DNA from: Xanthomonas cucurbitae
GTDB taxonomy: Bacteria; Pseudomonadota; Gammaproteobacteria; Xanthomonadales; Xanthomonadaceae
Length of the DNA: 64,000 nucleotides
Assembly (NCBI RefSeq): GCF_002939885.1
Contig: NZ_MDED01000021.1
Span: forward strand, 21,640-85,639
Direction of reading: 5' to 3'
Both the position numbers and the translations under genes were made by a program. The notes beneath the pieces were generated by a model. That model was not told where the DNA came from, made no database searches, and saw only the letters and a program-made list of their open reading frames with translations. Shown one piece after another: positions 16,630-26,103 of this stretch. Each line of letters begins with the position of its first letter. The first letter of the stretch is position 1.

Positions 16630-19600
16630 TCAACGACGATCCGCGCCCCCGCCGACCGGGGTGACGATCAGCGCCGAATCGTTGCCCGGGTTCGCGTCCG
16701 GCGATGCGGATGTGGCACTGGCCTGCACGCGAATCGCGCCGTCGGCCGGAACCGGCCGGGCCGCCACGGTCAGCGGGAACGCGGCCTGCGTGCCCGGCGG
16801 CATCACCGTCGCACTGCTGCAGACGAAGCGGGCGCTACGCAGCGACTGCAGCTGCTTGTCGCAGCGCCAGCCAGGCGGCGGGACCAGCTGCGACAGCGCA
16901 GACACCGTGTTGCCTTCGATCACCAGGCTGGGGTGCTGTGCCGGGGCGGTGCCGAGGTTGCTTAGCACCGCCCGGTAGCTGGCATTGAAGGCGGTGGTCG
17001 GCAGGCTGGTAGGGCCGTCGAGCCGCACGGCCAGGTCGCTGCGGGGTTGCGGACGTGCCTGTACCGTGACCGACGCGGTGTCGGTGTTGTTGCCCGGTTG
17101 CGGATCGGGCGATTGCGAGGCGACCGACCCGGCCAGCATCAGGGTGCGTCCTGCCAGTTCCGAGCCAGTATCGAGTTGCACCGCAAAGCTCTGCCTTGCG
17201 CCGGGATTCAGCGCGGGCAGATTGCAGGTAAACGTGGTCTGCGTGGCAGAGGTGAGGTTCTGGCAGAGCCAACCCGTCGGAGCCGTGATACGCGCCTGCA
17301 CCGGTAGGTCGAACACCAGCGCCAGCGCTGTGAACGGTGCCCGATCCGGCCCGCGGTTGTCCACATCCACGGTGTAGTCGATGCGCTCGCCTTCAGTGAC
17401 CTGCGCACGTGCGGCACTCACCGCCACGCCCAGGTCCGCGTTGACCTGCTTGCGCATGCGCAACAGCACCACGGTGGGATTGTGATCGGACAAGCGCGTG
17501 GGCGTATTGGCAGCGTTGCGCGCGGTGCCGGGGAAGTCGGCATTGATGCGCGCATGGCCTACTAACAGCGAGGCGATCTGCGGCGTGCGCATCAGCGCAT
17601 CGCTGGCCAGGATGTGGTCCAGCGATTGCACGTTGCCGTCGAAGACGTACGAATAGCTCTGGTCGGGCGTGTTGAACCAGGTCAGGTCGGTGTAGTCCGG
17701 GTTGACCAGATCGGCGCCATCGCCGGCCACCACGGTCTGCGCATCCGGCGCCGGCCGGCCGGTGACGGTGCCCATGGCATCCACATAGCCGTCGTTGAAT
17801 TCGAAGGCGTTGAAGTCGCCCATCACCAGGACTTTTTCGTCAGGGTTCACTTGCTGACGTGTCTGCAGCAGGCGCGCCAGGTACTCGGCCTGGGCCTGGC
17901 GCTTGGCGCGGATGCGGGTACCGGCCGCATCGTCGGTGTCGGCGCCGTTGAGCGAGCGCTGGTGCACCACGATGGCCGTCAGCGGCAGCGTGCGGCCGTC
18001 GGCCTGGTGCACGTTGGCAGTGAGCACCAGCGGCGGTCGGTCGTTGAGCAGGCTCACGCCGCCGGCCGGCTCGGTCCAGGTGGTGGTCTTGCCTTCCTGC
18101 GCAATGGAAAGCACTTCCACGCGGGGTACACCACCGGCCACCCAGGCGGTCTTGACCAGGAAGCCGACGTCGATGCCGCCAACGTCGTTGCCTTCCTGCA
18201 GGTACGCCACGTACTGGGGATCCTGCTGACCGGCGGCCACCGCGTCGGCGTTGATGCGCGCGGCCAGGGTCTGCAGCACGCTGAGGTTTTCCACTTCTAC
18301 CGTGCCCAGGATGTCGGGCGTATGCAGGTAGTTGCGGATCGCCAGCGAGGCCTTGTTGAGGCGGGCCTGGAACGCGGCCGGGGTGAGGACCGGCTCGCCA
18401 ATCGCCGGGTCGTTCTGGTCGTCGAAGAAACGTTCCATGTTGTAGGTGGCCACGGCCACATCGTCTGCCTGCGGCATCGGTGCGGGGCGTGGTTGATCGG
18501 CACCGTTGCAGGTCACCTGCGGGGTGCGTTCCGGATACAGCGTGTAGCGGCGGAAGCTGTAATCCAGCGGGCCGACCACATTGAACACCATGCAGCCGGC
18601 GGCCAGATCCAGTCGCTCGCCACCCACGCCGGCACTGCCGACGGCGATCACTTCCGGGTTGGTATTCCAGCGGGGCACGCCTGCCGGCGAGCCGGCAGGC
18701 AGCGGGTCGGGCAACTGCACGCCCGGCTCGCGGAAGGCGCGCGGCACGCCGGTGACCACAGCATGGAACACGCCATTGCTGGTGGCGGTGGCATTGGTCT
18801 CGTTGACGCTGCCGCCGGTGGGCGCATTGACGGTGAGGCTGGCGGCGGCCACGCGCATGCCTTCCAGCTCTTCGAGCTGATCATAGGCGCCGTTGGGGTT
18901 GGGGAAGTCCGGGCGCAGCATCACCGGCGACGGCAACGGGTTGCCGGCGGAATCGGCCAGCACGGTGGGATTGCCGCCGATCTCGGTCAGCGGCGGCTGG
19001 GTCGGGTCGGCGGTGGGCACATATTCGATCACCGTGCCCTGCACGCGCACCCGGTTGCCGATGGCGGCGGCCTCCGGCGGTGCGCTGCCGGTGTAGACGT
19101 AGACGCCTTCGGAGGTGGACGGATCACCGTCGGCTTCGGTATCCGGGGCCTGCAGAAAGAACCCCGCGCTGCGGCGCGCGGTGACGATGCCCGAGGTGGC
19201 GACGACCTGGCCGTCCAGCGGCGAGCGTGCACCCTTGCCCTGGATGGCGTGGATCGGCAGCAGGCTGAAGTCGTCGTTGACGATAGTGCCGGTGGCGCTC
19301 AGCGTGGCCGGTAGCGCGCCGGTGACCCCGCTGATCTGCAAGCGGAAGCTTTCATCCGGTTCGGCGATGGCGTCGCCCAGCACGTCCACCGCGATGCTGG
19401 CCGTGCGTTCGCCAGCGGCAATGCGCAAGGTGGTCGCGGGCAGGGCGACATAGTCGCTGCCGGCGGTGGCGGTGCCATCGACGGTGGCGGCGGTCAAGCT
19501 CACCCCACCGGCACCGGCCGGCTGGCTCAGGCTCAGCGTGAACACGACGCTGCGGTTGCCGCTGTTGCCTTCGGCCTGGCTGACATCGGCCAGCGTGGCG

Positions 19601-20217
19601 ATCGGCTGGCCGCCGCCGCTGCACAGGCGCACGGCGCTGGCGGAATTGCGCGGGGCCGGCGCGCCGGTGGCGAAGTCGGCCGCGTTGTTGTCGGTATCGG
19701 TGCAGCCATCGCCTGCGCGCAGCACCGCCAGCGTGTTGCTGGGGGCCGGGGTGGGCGCATTGCCTTCGGCGCAGCTGGCATTGCTGCCGTAGCCGACCAA
19801 ATCGGCGTTGCCGGTGGGGCAGTTGCCACTCAACGCGAAGGCGCTGTTGCTCAGCGCCACCTTGCCAGCGGTGCCGCTCATGGCCAGCGTGCCGGTGGCG
19901 TCGGAGGTGGGCAGCGCCACGCTGCCGCCGCTGCCGTCGGCCTGCTTGATTAGGTAATAGCCGCCAGCCGGCACGCTGCCCGCCAACGGGGTGACCTGCC
20001 AGCTGCTGCCGGCCGCCGAGGCGTATTGCACCGACCAGCCGTCCAGGCTGACCGTGGTGGTGCCGCGATTGTGCAGCTCGATGAAATCGCTGCGCAGCGT
20101 GGCGCCGCTGTTGCCGCCACCGCCGTAGACCTGGCTGATGACGACCTGGGCGGAGGCATGGCCGGCAAACGCCAGCCCACACAGAAGTAAGGCTGCACGA
20201 CGCTGCAACGCTGGCAT
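16630..20217 (-). CDS. Secreted ExeM/NucH-type endonuclease with adhesion-like domains
   Basis: The product has 1195 residues. A signal peptide (MPALQRRAALLLCGLAFAGHASA) is followed by a lamin-tail domain (VVISQVYGGGGNSG, SDFIELHNRG; about 24-160), a Calx-beta-like domain (about 200-310, with GTATAGSDY), an OB-like region (IQGKGARSPLDGQ), then an endonuclease/exonuclease/phosphatase domain (about 590-915) with VATYNMERFF, VMGDFNAFE and LSDHNPT catalytic motifs. The C-terminal 270 residues hold two CARDB/DUF11-type Ig-like repeats. The architecture matches the ExeM/NucH extracellular nuclease family, probably a type II secretion substrate that degrades DNA outside the cell. The start is set by the signal peptide. 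A minus-strand terminator follows. Confidence 0.88.
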   Translation of the reverse strand: MPALQRRAALLLCGLAFAGHASAQVVISQVYGGGGNSGATLRSDFIELHNRGTTTVSLDGWSVQYASAAGSSWQVTPLAGSVPAGGYYLIKQADGSGGSVALPTSDATGTLAMSGTAGKVALSNSAFALSGNCPTGNADLVGYGSNASCAEGNAPTPAPSNTLAVLRAGDGCTDTDNNAADFATGAPAPRNSASAVRLCSGGGQPIATLADVSQAEGNSGNRSVVFTLSLSQPAGAGGVSLTAATVDGTATAGSDYVALPATTLRIAAGERTASIAVDVLGDAIAEPDESFRLQISGVTGALPATLSATGTIVNDDFSLLPIHAIQGKGARSPLDGQVVATSGIVTARRSAGFFLQAPDTEADGDPSTSEGVYVYTGSAPPEAAAIGNRVRVQGTVIEYVPTADPTQPPLTEIGGNPTVLADSAGNPLPSPVMLRPDFPNPNGAYDQLEELEGMRVAAASLTVNAPTGGSVNETNATATSNGVFHAVVTGVPRAFREPGVQLPDPLPAGSPAGVPRWNTNPEVIAVGSAGVGGERLDLAAGCMVFNVVGPLDYSFRRYTLYPERTPQVTCNGADQPRPAPMPQADDVAVATYNMERFFDDQNDPAIGEPVLTPAAFQARLNKASLAIRNYLHTPDILGTVEVENLSVLQTLAARINADAVAAGQQDPQYVAYLQEGNDVGGIDVGFLVKTAWVAGGVPRVEVLSIAQEGKTTTWTEPAGGVSLLNDRPPLVLTANVHQADGRTLPLTAIVVHQRSLNGADTDDAAGTRIRAKRQAQAEYLARLLQTRQQVNPDEKVLVMGDFNAFEFNDGYVDAMGTVTGRPAPDAQTVVAGDGADLVNPDYTDLTWFNTPDQSYSYVFDGNVQSLDHILASDALMRTPQIASLLVGHARINADFPGTARNAANTPTRLSDHNPTVVLLRMRKQVNADLGVAVSAARAQVTEGERIDYTVDVDNRGPDRAPFTALALVFDLPVQARITAPTGWLCQNLTSATQTTFTCNLPALNPGARQSFAVQLDTGSELAGRTLMLAGSVASQSPDPQPGNNTDTASVTVQARPQPRSDLAVRLDGPTSLPTTAFNASYRAVLSNLGTAPAQHPSLVIEGNTVSALSQLVPPPGWRCDKQLQSLRSARFVCSSATVMPPGTQAAFPLTVAARPVPADGAIRVQASATSASPDANPGNDSALIVTPVGGGADRR

Positions 20218-20265
20218 GAGATGAGAGTCCCCTGGATCGGTGAGACGTGAAGCGCGCCCCTGCAC

Positions 20266-20642
20266 CGGCCACGTCCCTGGCCGGTAGCGCTGTCGAATTC
20301 TGCATGAATTTGCAGACCTAGGTTGACGATATGGTGACAGCGGCGCACCAGCCGAGACTGCGTCGGGTGCATGCCGATTGATTCAGAGGTGAAACAAGCG
20401 ACCTCGAGTTTGAGGTCGGGGCGCGCAATCACGTAGGTGTGGACGGTTAGCCAGGCATCCGCACAGGCATCGCCGGCCCAACCCCTCCAAGACGGCAAGC
20501 AACCAGGCAACGCGAGCCCTCCGCCATTCCCCATTCCCGATTCCCGATTCCCCATTCCCGATTCCCGATTCCCGATTCCGCAGCGGCTGCCAAGCCGCCG
20601 CCAGCGCGCTACCCTGCGCAGCCCGATCCTCAACGCTTCGCC
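20266..20642. other. Divergent intergenic region with ATTCCC/CGATTCCC repeats
   Basis: This space separates the divergent nuclease and kynA genes. Bases 20523-20579 hold about seven copies of a CCC-ATT/CGATTCCC motif in tandem. A short related run (GGGAATC three times) occurs at 42629-42649 in the opposite orientation. Such simple repeats are common between genes in Xanthomonas. No gene is supported here. Confidence 0.6.
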
Positions 20643-21542
20643 ATGCCTGTCGATAAGAACCTGCGTGACCTGGAACCCGGCATCCACACCGATCTGCAGG
20701 GGCGGTTGACCTATGGCGGCTATCTGCGGCTGGACCAATTGCTCTCGGCGCAGCAGCCCTTGTCCGAGCCGGCACATCACGACGAGATGCTGTTCATCAT
20801 CCAGCACCAGACCTCCGAGCTATGGTTGAAGCTGCTGGCGCACGAGCTGCGCGCGGCGATGGTGCACCTGCAGAACGACCAGGTCTGGCAATGCCGCAAG
20901 GTGCTGGCGCGCAGCAAGCAGGTGCTGCGCCAGCTCACCGAGCAGTGGTCGGTGCTGGAAACGCTCACGCCCAGCGAGTACATGGGGTTTCGCGATGTCC
21001 TCGGCCCTTCGTCGGGGTTCCAGTCGCTGCAGTACCGCTATATCGAGTTCCTGCTCGGCAACAAGAACCCGCAGATGCTGCAGGTGTTCGCCTACGACCC
21101 GCAGGGCCAGGCGCGCCTGCGCGAGGTGCTGGACGCGCCCAGCCTGTATGAGGAATTTCTGCGCTACCTGGCGCGCTTCGGGCATGCGATTCCGCCGCAG
21201 TACCAGGCGCGCGACTGGACCGCCGCGCATGTGGCCGACGACGCGTTGCGCCCGGTGTTCGAGCGCATCTACGAAAACACCGATCGCTACTGGCGCGAGT
21301 ATTCGCTGTGCGAGGACCTGGTGGATCTGGAAACCCAGTTCCAGCTCTGGCGCTTCCGCCACATGCGTACGGTGATGCGGGTGATCGGCTTCAAGCGCGG
21401 CACCGGTGGCTCCAGCGGCGTGGGCTTCCTGCAGCAGGCGCTGGCGCTGACGTTCTTCCCGGAATTGTTCGACGTGCGGACCTCGGTGGGGGTGGAAAAC
21501 CGTGCGCAGGACGCGGGAAGTGCCGAAGCAGCGAAAGGCTGA
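20643..21542 (+). CDS. kynA: Tryptophan 2,3-dioxygenase
   Basis: This haem enzyme opens the indole ring of L-tryptophan to N-formylkynurenine, the first step of the kynurenine pathway. The 299-residue sequence carries [36 protein letters not shown] (substrate and haem pocket), the block [21 protein letters not shown], and a C-terminal [20 protein letters not shown], which holds the proximal haem His in the RHxxTV context. The length fits bacterial tetrameric TDO. The gene stands alone; hppD and hmgA for tyrosine breakdown lie 4-6 kb away. A palindromic repeat follows it. Confidence 0.95.
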   Translation: MPVDKNLRDLEPGIHTDLQGRLTYGGYLRLDQLLSAQQPLSEPAHHDEMLFIIQHQTSELWLKLLAHELRAAMVHLQNDQVWQCRKVLARSKQVLRQLTEQWSVLETLTPSEYMGFRDVLGPSSGFQSLQYRYIEFLLGNKNPQMLQVFAYDPQGQARLREVLDAPSLYEEFLRYLARFGHAIPPQYQARDWTAAHVADDALRPVFERIYENTDRYWREYSLCEDLVDLETQFQLWRFRHMRTVMRVIGFKRGTGGSSGVGFLQQALALTFFPELFDVRTSVGVENRAQDAGSAEAAKG

Positions 21543-21590
21543 GGAGCGAAAGGGCGGGGTGCTTGCCTGGTGGGGGCGTTGCGGGATGCT

Positions 21591-21638
21591 CCCCCCATCC
21601 GCCCTTCGGGCACCTTCCCCCGTTCACGGGGGAAGGGA
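21591..21638. repeat. REP-like palindromic element
   Basis: CCCCCATCCGCCC, a TTCGGGC turn and then a hairpin CTTCCCCCG/CGGGGGAAG follow kynA by about 50 bases. It matches the design of the element embedded in the E2 gene and of those at 24068-24257. The hairpin may also help stop transcription. Confidence 0.7.
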
Positions 21639-21875
21639 GCAGGCAGGGCGGCGCTTGGCGCCATGGGTTGCCTGCTCCTTCTGACGCTAGGCGCCTTTCC
21701 CCGCTGAGCGGTTTGCCCCCTACCGGCCCCCGCCCGAGCGCATGTCTGCGCCCCGTTGCCATCTGGTCGTGGGGTCGGGCGAATTTGACGCGTCCATGAC
21801 GTCTAAGTGATGCTCGCGCGTTGTCCGGGATCGCCCGGGTGCACCCAGCCATTCCTGAATACGCAAGGGACTTCT

Positions 21876-23387
21876 ATGAGCGTTGACGCTGCCGCGCCGA
21901 CATCCGCTTCCACCCCACCGCCGCCCGAGTTTCCCACCTTGCTGGGTCATCCCCGCCCGCTGTGGATGCTGTTCATGACCGAATTCTGGGAGCGCTTCGC
22001 GTTCTACGGCATTCGTTGGGCGCTGGTGCTGTACATTGTGGCGCAGTTTTCCGGCGGCGCCGCCACAGGCCAGGCAGATGCGGGCCGCACCTACGGCGCC
22101 TATCTGGCGCTGGTGTATGCAGCAGCGATCTTCGGCGGCTACGTGGCCGACCGGGTGCTTGGCTACCAACGTTCGATCCTGGTCGGCGCGGCGGTGATGG
22201 CCACCGGGCTGTTCCTGATCGCCATTCCCGACCGGACCCTGTTCGAGATCGGCCTGGCCACGGTGGTGGTCGGCAACGGGCTGTTCAAGCCCAACATCTC
22301 CACCATGGTCGGCAAGCTGTATTCGGTAGCCGATCCGCGCCGCGACAGCGGTTTCACCATCTTCTACATGGGCATCAACCTGGGCGCGATGATCTCGCCG
22401 GTGCTGACCCAGTTGCTGGCCGAAAAGGTGTTCGGCACCGAGGCGATGCCGTCTTACAAGATGGTGTTCATGGCCTCCGGCGTGGGCATGCTGATCAGCC
22501 TGGTGTGGTTCTGGATCGGCCGCGCCCAGCTCAAGGGCATCGGTGCGCCGGCGCCGGGCGCGCAGGCCAGCCTCGGCCGCGTGCTGATGGTGCTGGTGGG
22601 CTGCCTGCTGGCGATTCCGGGCGTGTACTTCCTGCTCGCCGTCGGTGCGGATGTGTTGCAGATCGTGCTGACGGTGCTGTTCATCGGCCTGTCGGTGATG
22701 CTGCTGGTGGAAGGCATCCGCGAAGGCAAGGTACAGCGCGACAAGGTGATCGCGATGCTGATCATCTTCGCCTTCAACGTGCTGTTCTGGATGTTCTTCG
22801 AACAGGCCGGGAGTTCGTTCACCTTCCTGGCCGACAACATCGTCAATCGCAATTTTGGCGACTGGACCTTCCCGACCGCCTGGTTCCAGTCGGTCAACTC
22901 GGTCGCCATCATCGCGCTGGCGCCGGTCATCGCCTGGATCTGGGTCAAGTCCGGTCGCTTCAACCCGTCGATCCCGCGCAAGTTCGGCCTGGGCCTGATC
23001 TTCAACGGCCTGGCCTTCCTGCTGCTGATGTTCGCGCTGTCCAGCCTGGTCAGCGATGCCGGCAAGATTCCGTTCTGGACCCTGTTCATGGTCTACGTGA
23101 TCCAGTCGGTGGGCGAGCTGTGCCTGTCGCCGATCGGCCTGTCGATGGTGACCAAGCTGGCGCCCATGCGCCTGGTCGGTTTCGGCATGGGGGGCTGGTT
23201 CTTGTCCACCGGCATCGGCAACAACCTGTCGGGGATCTTTGCCGGCCATGTCAGCGGAAGCGAAGGCATGAGCGTGTCCTCGGCGCTGGGTGGGTATACC
23301 TTCGGGTTCTGGGCGTTGCTGGGCGCCGGCGCGCTGCTGTTCCTGATCGCGCCGCTCATCAACAAACTCATGCACGGTGTGAAGTGA
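21876..23387 (+). CDS. POT-family proton-coupled peptide transporter
   Basis: This 503-residue integral membrane protein has about 12-14 hydrophobic segments. The family signature E-x-x-E-R-F-x-x-Y-G occurs as EFWERFAFYGIR in the first helix, followed by GGYVADRVLGYQRS and the second PTR2 signature region GNGLFKPNISTMVG...FTIFYMGINLGA. It should import di- and tripeptides with protons. The N-terminus has a 25-residue Ala/Pro/Thr-rich cytoplasmic tail. The ATG has an AAGGGA ribosome-binding site. The next gene starts 12 bases downstream, so the two are probably one transcript. Confidence 0.92.
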   Translation: MSVDAAAPTSASTPPPPEFPTLLGHPRPLWMLFMTEFWERFAFYGIRWALVLYIVAQFSGGAATGQADAGRTYGAYLALVYAAAIFGGYVADRVLGYQRSILVGAAVMATGLFLIAIPDRTLFEIGLATVVVGNGLFKPNISTMVGKLYSVADPRRDSGFTIFYMGINLGAMISPVLTQLLAEKVFGTEAMPSYKMVFMASGVGMLISLVWFWIGRAQLKGIGAPAPGAQASLGRVLMVLVGCLLAIPGVYFLLAVGADVLQIVLTVLFIGLSVMLLVEGIREGKVQRDKVIAMLIIFAFNVLFWMFFEQAGSSFTFLADNIVNRNFGDWTFPTAWFQSVNSVAIIALAPVIAWIWVKSGRFNPSIPRKFGLGLIFNGLAFLLLMFALSSLVSDAGKIPFWTLFMVYVIQSVGELCLSPIGLSMVTKLAPMRLVGFGMGGWFLSTGIGNNLSGIFAGHVSGSEGMSVSSALGGYTFGFWALLGAGALLFLIAPLINKLMHGVK

Positions 23388-23398
23388 GGAGAAACGCG

Positions 23399-23989
23399 AT
23401 GCCGATCAAACCGCTTGTCTGTGGCCTGTTGCTGACCGGCCTGCTGGGTGCCTGTGGGCAGCCTGCCGACCAACAGCAGGCCCCGCGGCCGTTGGACACG
23501 TCGATGCAGAAGCCGCCCAGTGCCGATCCCAGCCAGCCGGTGTCCTCGGGCAACACGCCCACCGCTGCCGACATCGCCGCAGCGGCGGCGCTCAATGCGC
23601 AGTACGACCCCTCGCGCGATCCGGCGGCGGACCTGGAGACGGCCAAGGTCGAAGCCAAGCGCGGCGGCAAGCGCATCGTGCTCAATGTCGGCAACGCCGC
23701 CTGCGAGCCGTGCAAGGCGCTGGACGAGGTGATGGGTGGCGATGCGGAGCTGCGCAGTTTCCGCGATGCGAACTTCGTGGTGGTCAAGGTCAACCGCGAT
23801 GCGGCCAACGAAAACGCCGCGTTCCTGTCGCCGTTTGCTCAGCTCAACGCGTATCCCGCGCTGCTGGTGCTGGACAACGACGGCAAGCTGCTGACCACCC
23901 AGGCCGGCCCCGAGCTGCGCAAGGGCGAAGGTTTCGACCGCAAGAAGCTGTTCGATTTCCTCAAACAATGGGCACCGCCGCAGGCCTGA
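23399..23989 (+). CDS. Thioredoxin-fold lipoprotein
   Basis: The product has 196 residues with a lipoprotein signal peptide: the lipobox is LLGAC with lipidated C19. A Gln/Pro/Ser-rich spacer of about 40 residues follows. The rest is a thioredoxin-like domain (RIVLNVGNAACEPCKALDEV, with a CxxC pair CEPC, then VVKVNRD and the cis-Pro loop NAYPALLVLDNDGKLL). It probably acts as a membrane-anchored periplasmic thiol-disulfide protein. It lies 12 bases after the peptide transporter gene with a GAGGAGAAA ribosome-binding site, so co-expression is likely; a functional link is not established. Confidence 0.82.
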   Translation: MPIKPLVCGLLLTGLLGACGQPADQQQAPRPLDTSMQKPPSADPSQPVSSGNTPTAADIAAAAALNAQYDPSRDPAADLETAKVEAKRGGKRIVLNVGNAACEPCKALDEVMGGDAELRSFRDANFVVVKVNRDAANENAAFLSPFAQLNAYPALLVLDNDGKLLTTQAGPELRKGEGFDRKKLFDFLKQWAPPQA

Positions 23990-24067
23990 GTGAGCCTCGC
24001 GGCGTGGCCTGTGGACGTGCAAGCGTGTGGCTCGACCAGCGTGTGCGATGGTGCGCGGTGTGAGCAG

Positions 24068-24257
24068 CCCTCATCCGGCGCGTTGCGCCACCTTCTCCCG
24101 CGCGCGGGAGAAGGGCAGTGCAGTACGTTGCGCATTGGCCCGAGTGGTCCCTTCCCCCGCTTGCGCGCGGGAGAAGGGCAGTGCAGTACGTTGCGCATTG
24201 GCCCAACTGCTCCCTTCCCCCGCTTGCGGGGGAAGGTGCCCGAAGGGCGGATGGGGG
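24068..24257. repeat. REP-like array with 63-bp tandem duplication
   Basis: Three hairpins of the C-TTC-CCC-GC/GC-GGG-GAA type lie in a row. Bases 24102-24164 and 24165-24227 are a direct duplication with period 63, differing at only a few bases (CGAGTGGT versus CAACTGCT). The array opens with CCCTCATCCGG and closes with an inverted GAAGGGCGGATGGGGG, so it has the head-to-tail layout of composite palindromic elements. It separates two convergent genes. Confidence 0.75.
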
Positions 24258-24275
24258 CGTGCGCTGCGCGTGCCG

Positions 24276-24764
24276 TCAGTCCTTGTCGGCCATGCGCGGC
24301 AGACCGTCCTTGGCCAGCGTGTCGATCAGGCGTTCCAGCAACTGCTGCTCTTCGGCACTGAAGACCGACATCAGCCGCTGTTCCATCTCGTTGACCAGTG
24401 GAGCGACGGTCTCGTAGACCTGGCGCCCGGCCGGCGACAGCGCCAGCATCGAGCGACGGCGGTCGTCGCCGTGGGTCTCGCGGCGGATGAAGCCACGCTC
24501 CAGCAGCCGGGCCACCGCGCGGCTCACCGCGACCTTGTCCATCGCCGTGCGATCGGAGACCTCGCTGGCCGAGGACCCCGGATACAGCGCCAGGATGGTG
24601 ATGACGCGCCACTCAGGAATCGCCATGCCGTAACGATCACCGTAGACCTTGGCGATGTTGCTGCTGATCCGGTTGGACAGCACGCTCAGGCGATACGGCA
24701 GGAACTGCTCCAGGTTGAGCAGGACAGGGTGGTGCGGCGGCTGGGGGGCGTCGAGATCGCTCAT
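24276..24764 (-). CDS. MarR-family transcriptional regulator
   Basis: This 162-residue winged-helix regulator has an N-terminal dimerisation helix (LPYRLSVLSNRISSNIAKVYGDRYGMAIPEWRVI), a recognition-helix region SEVSDRTAMDKVAVSRAVARLLERGFI, and the wing HGDDRRRSMLALSPAG. The C-terminal helices complete the dimer. The gene is divergent from hppD across 121 bases, so control of tyrosine catabolism is the most economical idea. It could correspond to the Xanthomonas regulator called HpaR, which is also MarR-type, but I cannot verify that by reading. The ligand may be an aromatic acid such as homogentisate; this is inference. Confidence 0.88.
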   Translation of the reverse strand: MSDLDAPQPPHHPVLLNLEQFLPYRLSVLSNRISSNIAKVYGDRYGMAIPEWRVITILALYPGSSASEVSDRTAMDKVAVSRAVARLLERGFIRRETHGDDRRRSMLALSPAGRQVYETVAPLVNEMEQRLMSVFSAEEQQLLERLIDTLAKDGLPRMADKD

Positions 24765-24800
24765 GTTGCACTGTGTCTTGATTTTGGTTTCATTTGCAAC
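24765..24800. promoter_or_regulatory. Candidate MarR operator between regulator gene and hppD
   Basis: Inverted half-sites GTTGCA (24765-24770) and TGCAAC (24795-24800) face each other in the divergent promoter region, and a further weak symmetry (GGTTT...AAACC) surrounds the second. MarR proteins commonly bind such palindromes near their own gene. The spacing of 24 bases is wider than a single site, so these may be two half-operators or chance. Confidence 0.35.
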
Positions 24801-24885
24801 TACAAACCGAAGGTGGCCTGCGCATTCTCGCGGGTCTTCTGCCACTCCGCATAGCCCTGCCGACACCCAGCGTGGAGAAACGACG

Positions 24886-26001
24886 ATGAGCGCACAACCG
24901 AACACTACTGCACACCGCCCGGATCCGGGCATGCAGGTCACCACCTTCGACAATCCGATGGGGATCGACGGATTCGAGTTCGTCGAATTCGCCGCACCGG
25001 CCGGCCAGGCCGCGCAACTGCACGCCTATTTCCGCCAGATGGGCTTCAGCGCGGTGCTGCGTCACCGCAGCCGCGCCATTACCGTCTATCGCCAGGGCGG
25101 GGTCAACTTCCTGCTCAACGAAGACCCCGATTCGTTCGCCGCCGACTTCGCCGCCGCGCACGGCCCCTGCGCCTGCGGGTTTGCGATCCGCTTCCGCACC
25201 CCGGCCGAGACCGTGCTGCAGACCGTGCTGGGCAACGGCGGCGAAGCGGTGCAGAACAAGCCCGACACGCGCGCGGTGCCGGCGCCGGTGGTCAAGGGCA
25301 TCGGCGACTGCATGCTGTATCTGGTGGACCGCTACGGCGCGGCAGGCAGCATCTACGACGCCGACTACGAGGCCATCGACGGGGCCGACCCGCATCCTGC
25401 CGGGTTCGGGCTGACCTTCATCGACCACCTCACGCACAACCTGTACTTCGGCAACATGCAGCGGTGGTCGGACTACTACGAGCGGCTGTTCAACTTCCGC
25501 GAGATCCGCTACTTCGACATCAAGGGTGCCAAGACCGGGCTGGTGTCCAAGGCGATGACCGCCCCGGATGGCATCGTGCGCATTCCGCTCAACGAATCGT
25601 CCGACCCCAAGAGCCAGATCAACGAATACCTGGACGCCTACCAGGGCGAAGGCATCCAGCACATCGCCTGCTTCACCGACGATATCTACACCAGCGTGGA
25701 GAAGATGCGCGAAGCGGGGGTGAGTTTCCTGGATACGCCGGATACGTATTTCGACGTGGTGGATTTGCGCATTCCCGAGCATGGCGAAGACGTCGCGCGC
25801 CTGCGTCGCAACAAGATCCTGATCGACGCCGACCCGGATACCAAGCAACGCAAGCTGCTGCAGATCTTCACCACCAACTCCATCGGCCCGATCTTCTTCG
25901 AGATCATCCAGCGCAAGGGCAATGAAGGCTTCGGCGAAGGCAATTTCCAGGCGCTGTTCGAAAGTATCGAGCGCGACCAGATCAAGCGTGGGGTGCTGTG
26001 A
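24886..26001 (+). CDS. hppD: 4-hydroxyphenylpyruvate dioxygenase
   Basis: This Fe(II) enzyme converts 4-hydroxyphenylpyruvate to homogentisate in tyrosine degradation and pyomelanin formation. At 371 residues it has the normal bacterial length. Two vicinal-oxygen-chelate halves are visible. The iron ligands lie in FGLTFIDHLTHNLYFGNM (His), GIQHIACFTDDI (His) and GPIFFEIIQRKG (Glu). The C-terminal EGNFQALFESIERDQIKRG closes the active site and is conserved. The ATG has a GTGGAGAAA ribosome-binding site. hmgA, which uses the product, follows in the same direction but is separated by a DUF559 cassette. Confidence 0.96.
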   Translation: MSAQPNTTAHRPDPGMQVTTFDNPMGIDGFEFVEFAAPAGQAAQLHAYFRQMGFSAVLRHRSRAITVYRQGGVNFLLNEDPDSFAADFAAAHGPCACGFAIRFRTPAETVLQTVLGNGGEAVQNKPDTRAVPAPVVKGIGDCMLYLVDRYGAAGSIYDADYEAIDGADPHPAGFGLTFIDHLTHNLYFGNMQRWSDYYERLFNFREIRYFDIKGAKTGLVSKAMTAPDGIVRIPLNESSDPKSQINEYLDAYQGEGIQHIACFTDDIYTSVEKMREAGVSFLDTPDTYFDVVDLRIPEHGEDVARLRRNKILIDADPDTKQRKLLQIFTTNSIGPIFFEIIQRKGNEGFGEGNFQALFESIERDQIKRGVL

Positions 26002-26103
26002 GGGCCGGTGAGGTGACGCGGCCGCTGCAGTGGTGAAAGACGTGACGTGTTCGGCCGTATTCCAGGGAAATCTGACCAATCAAAGCAGTGAAGCCGCACG
26101 TGC

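Noticed and set aside
21720..23375. Long minus-strand frame opposite the POT transporter
   Set aside because: The His/Gln/Asp-rich product has no family resemblance and is a shadow of the transporter.
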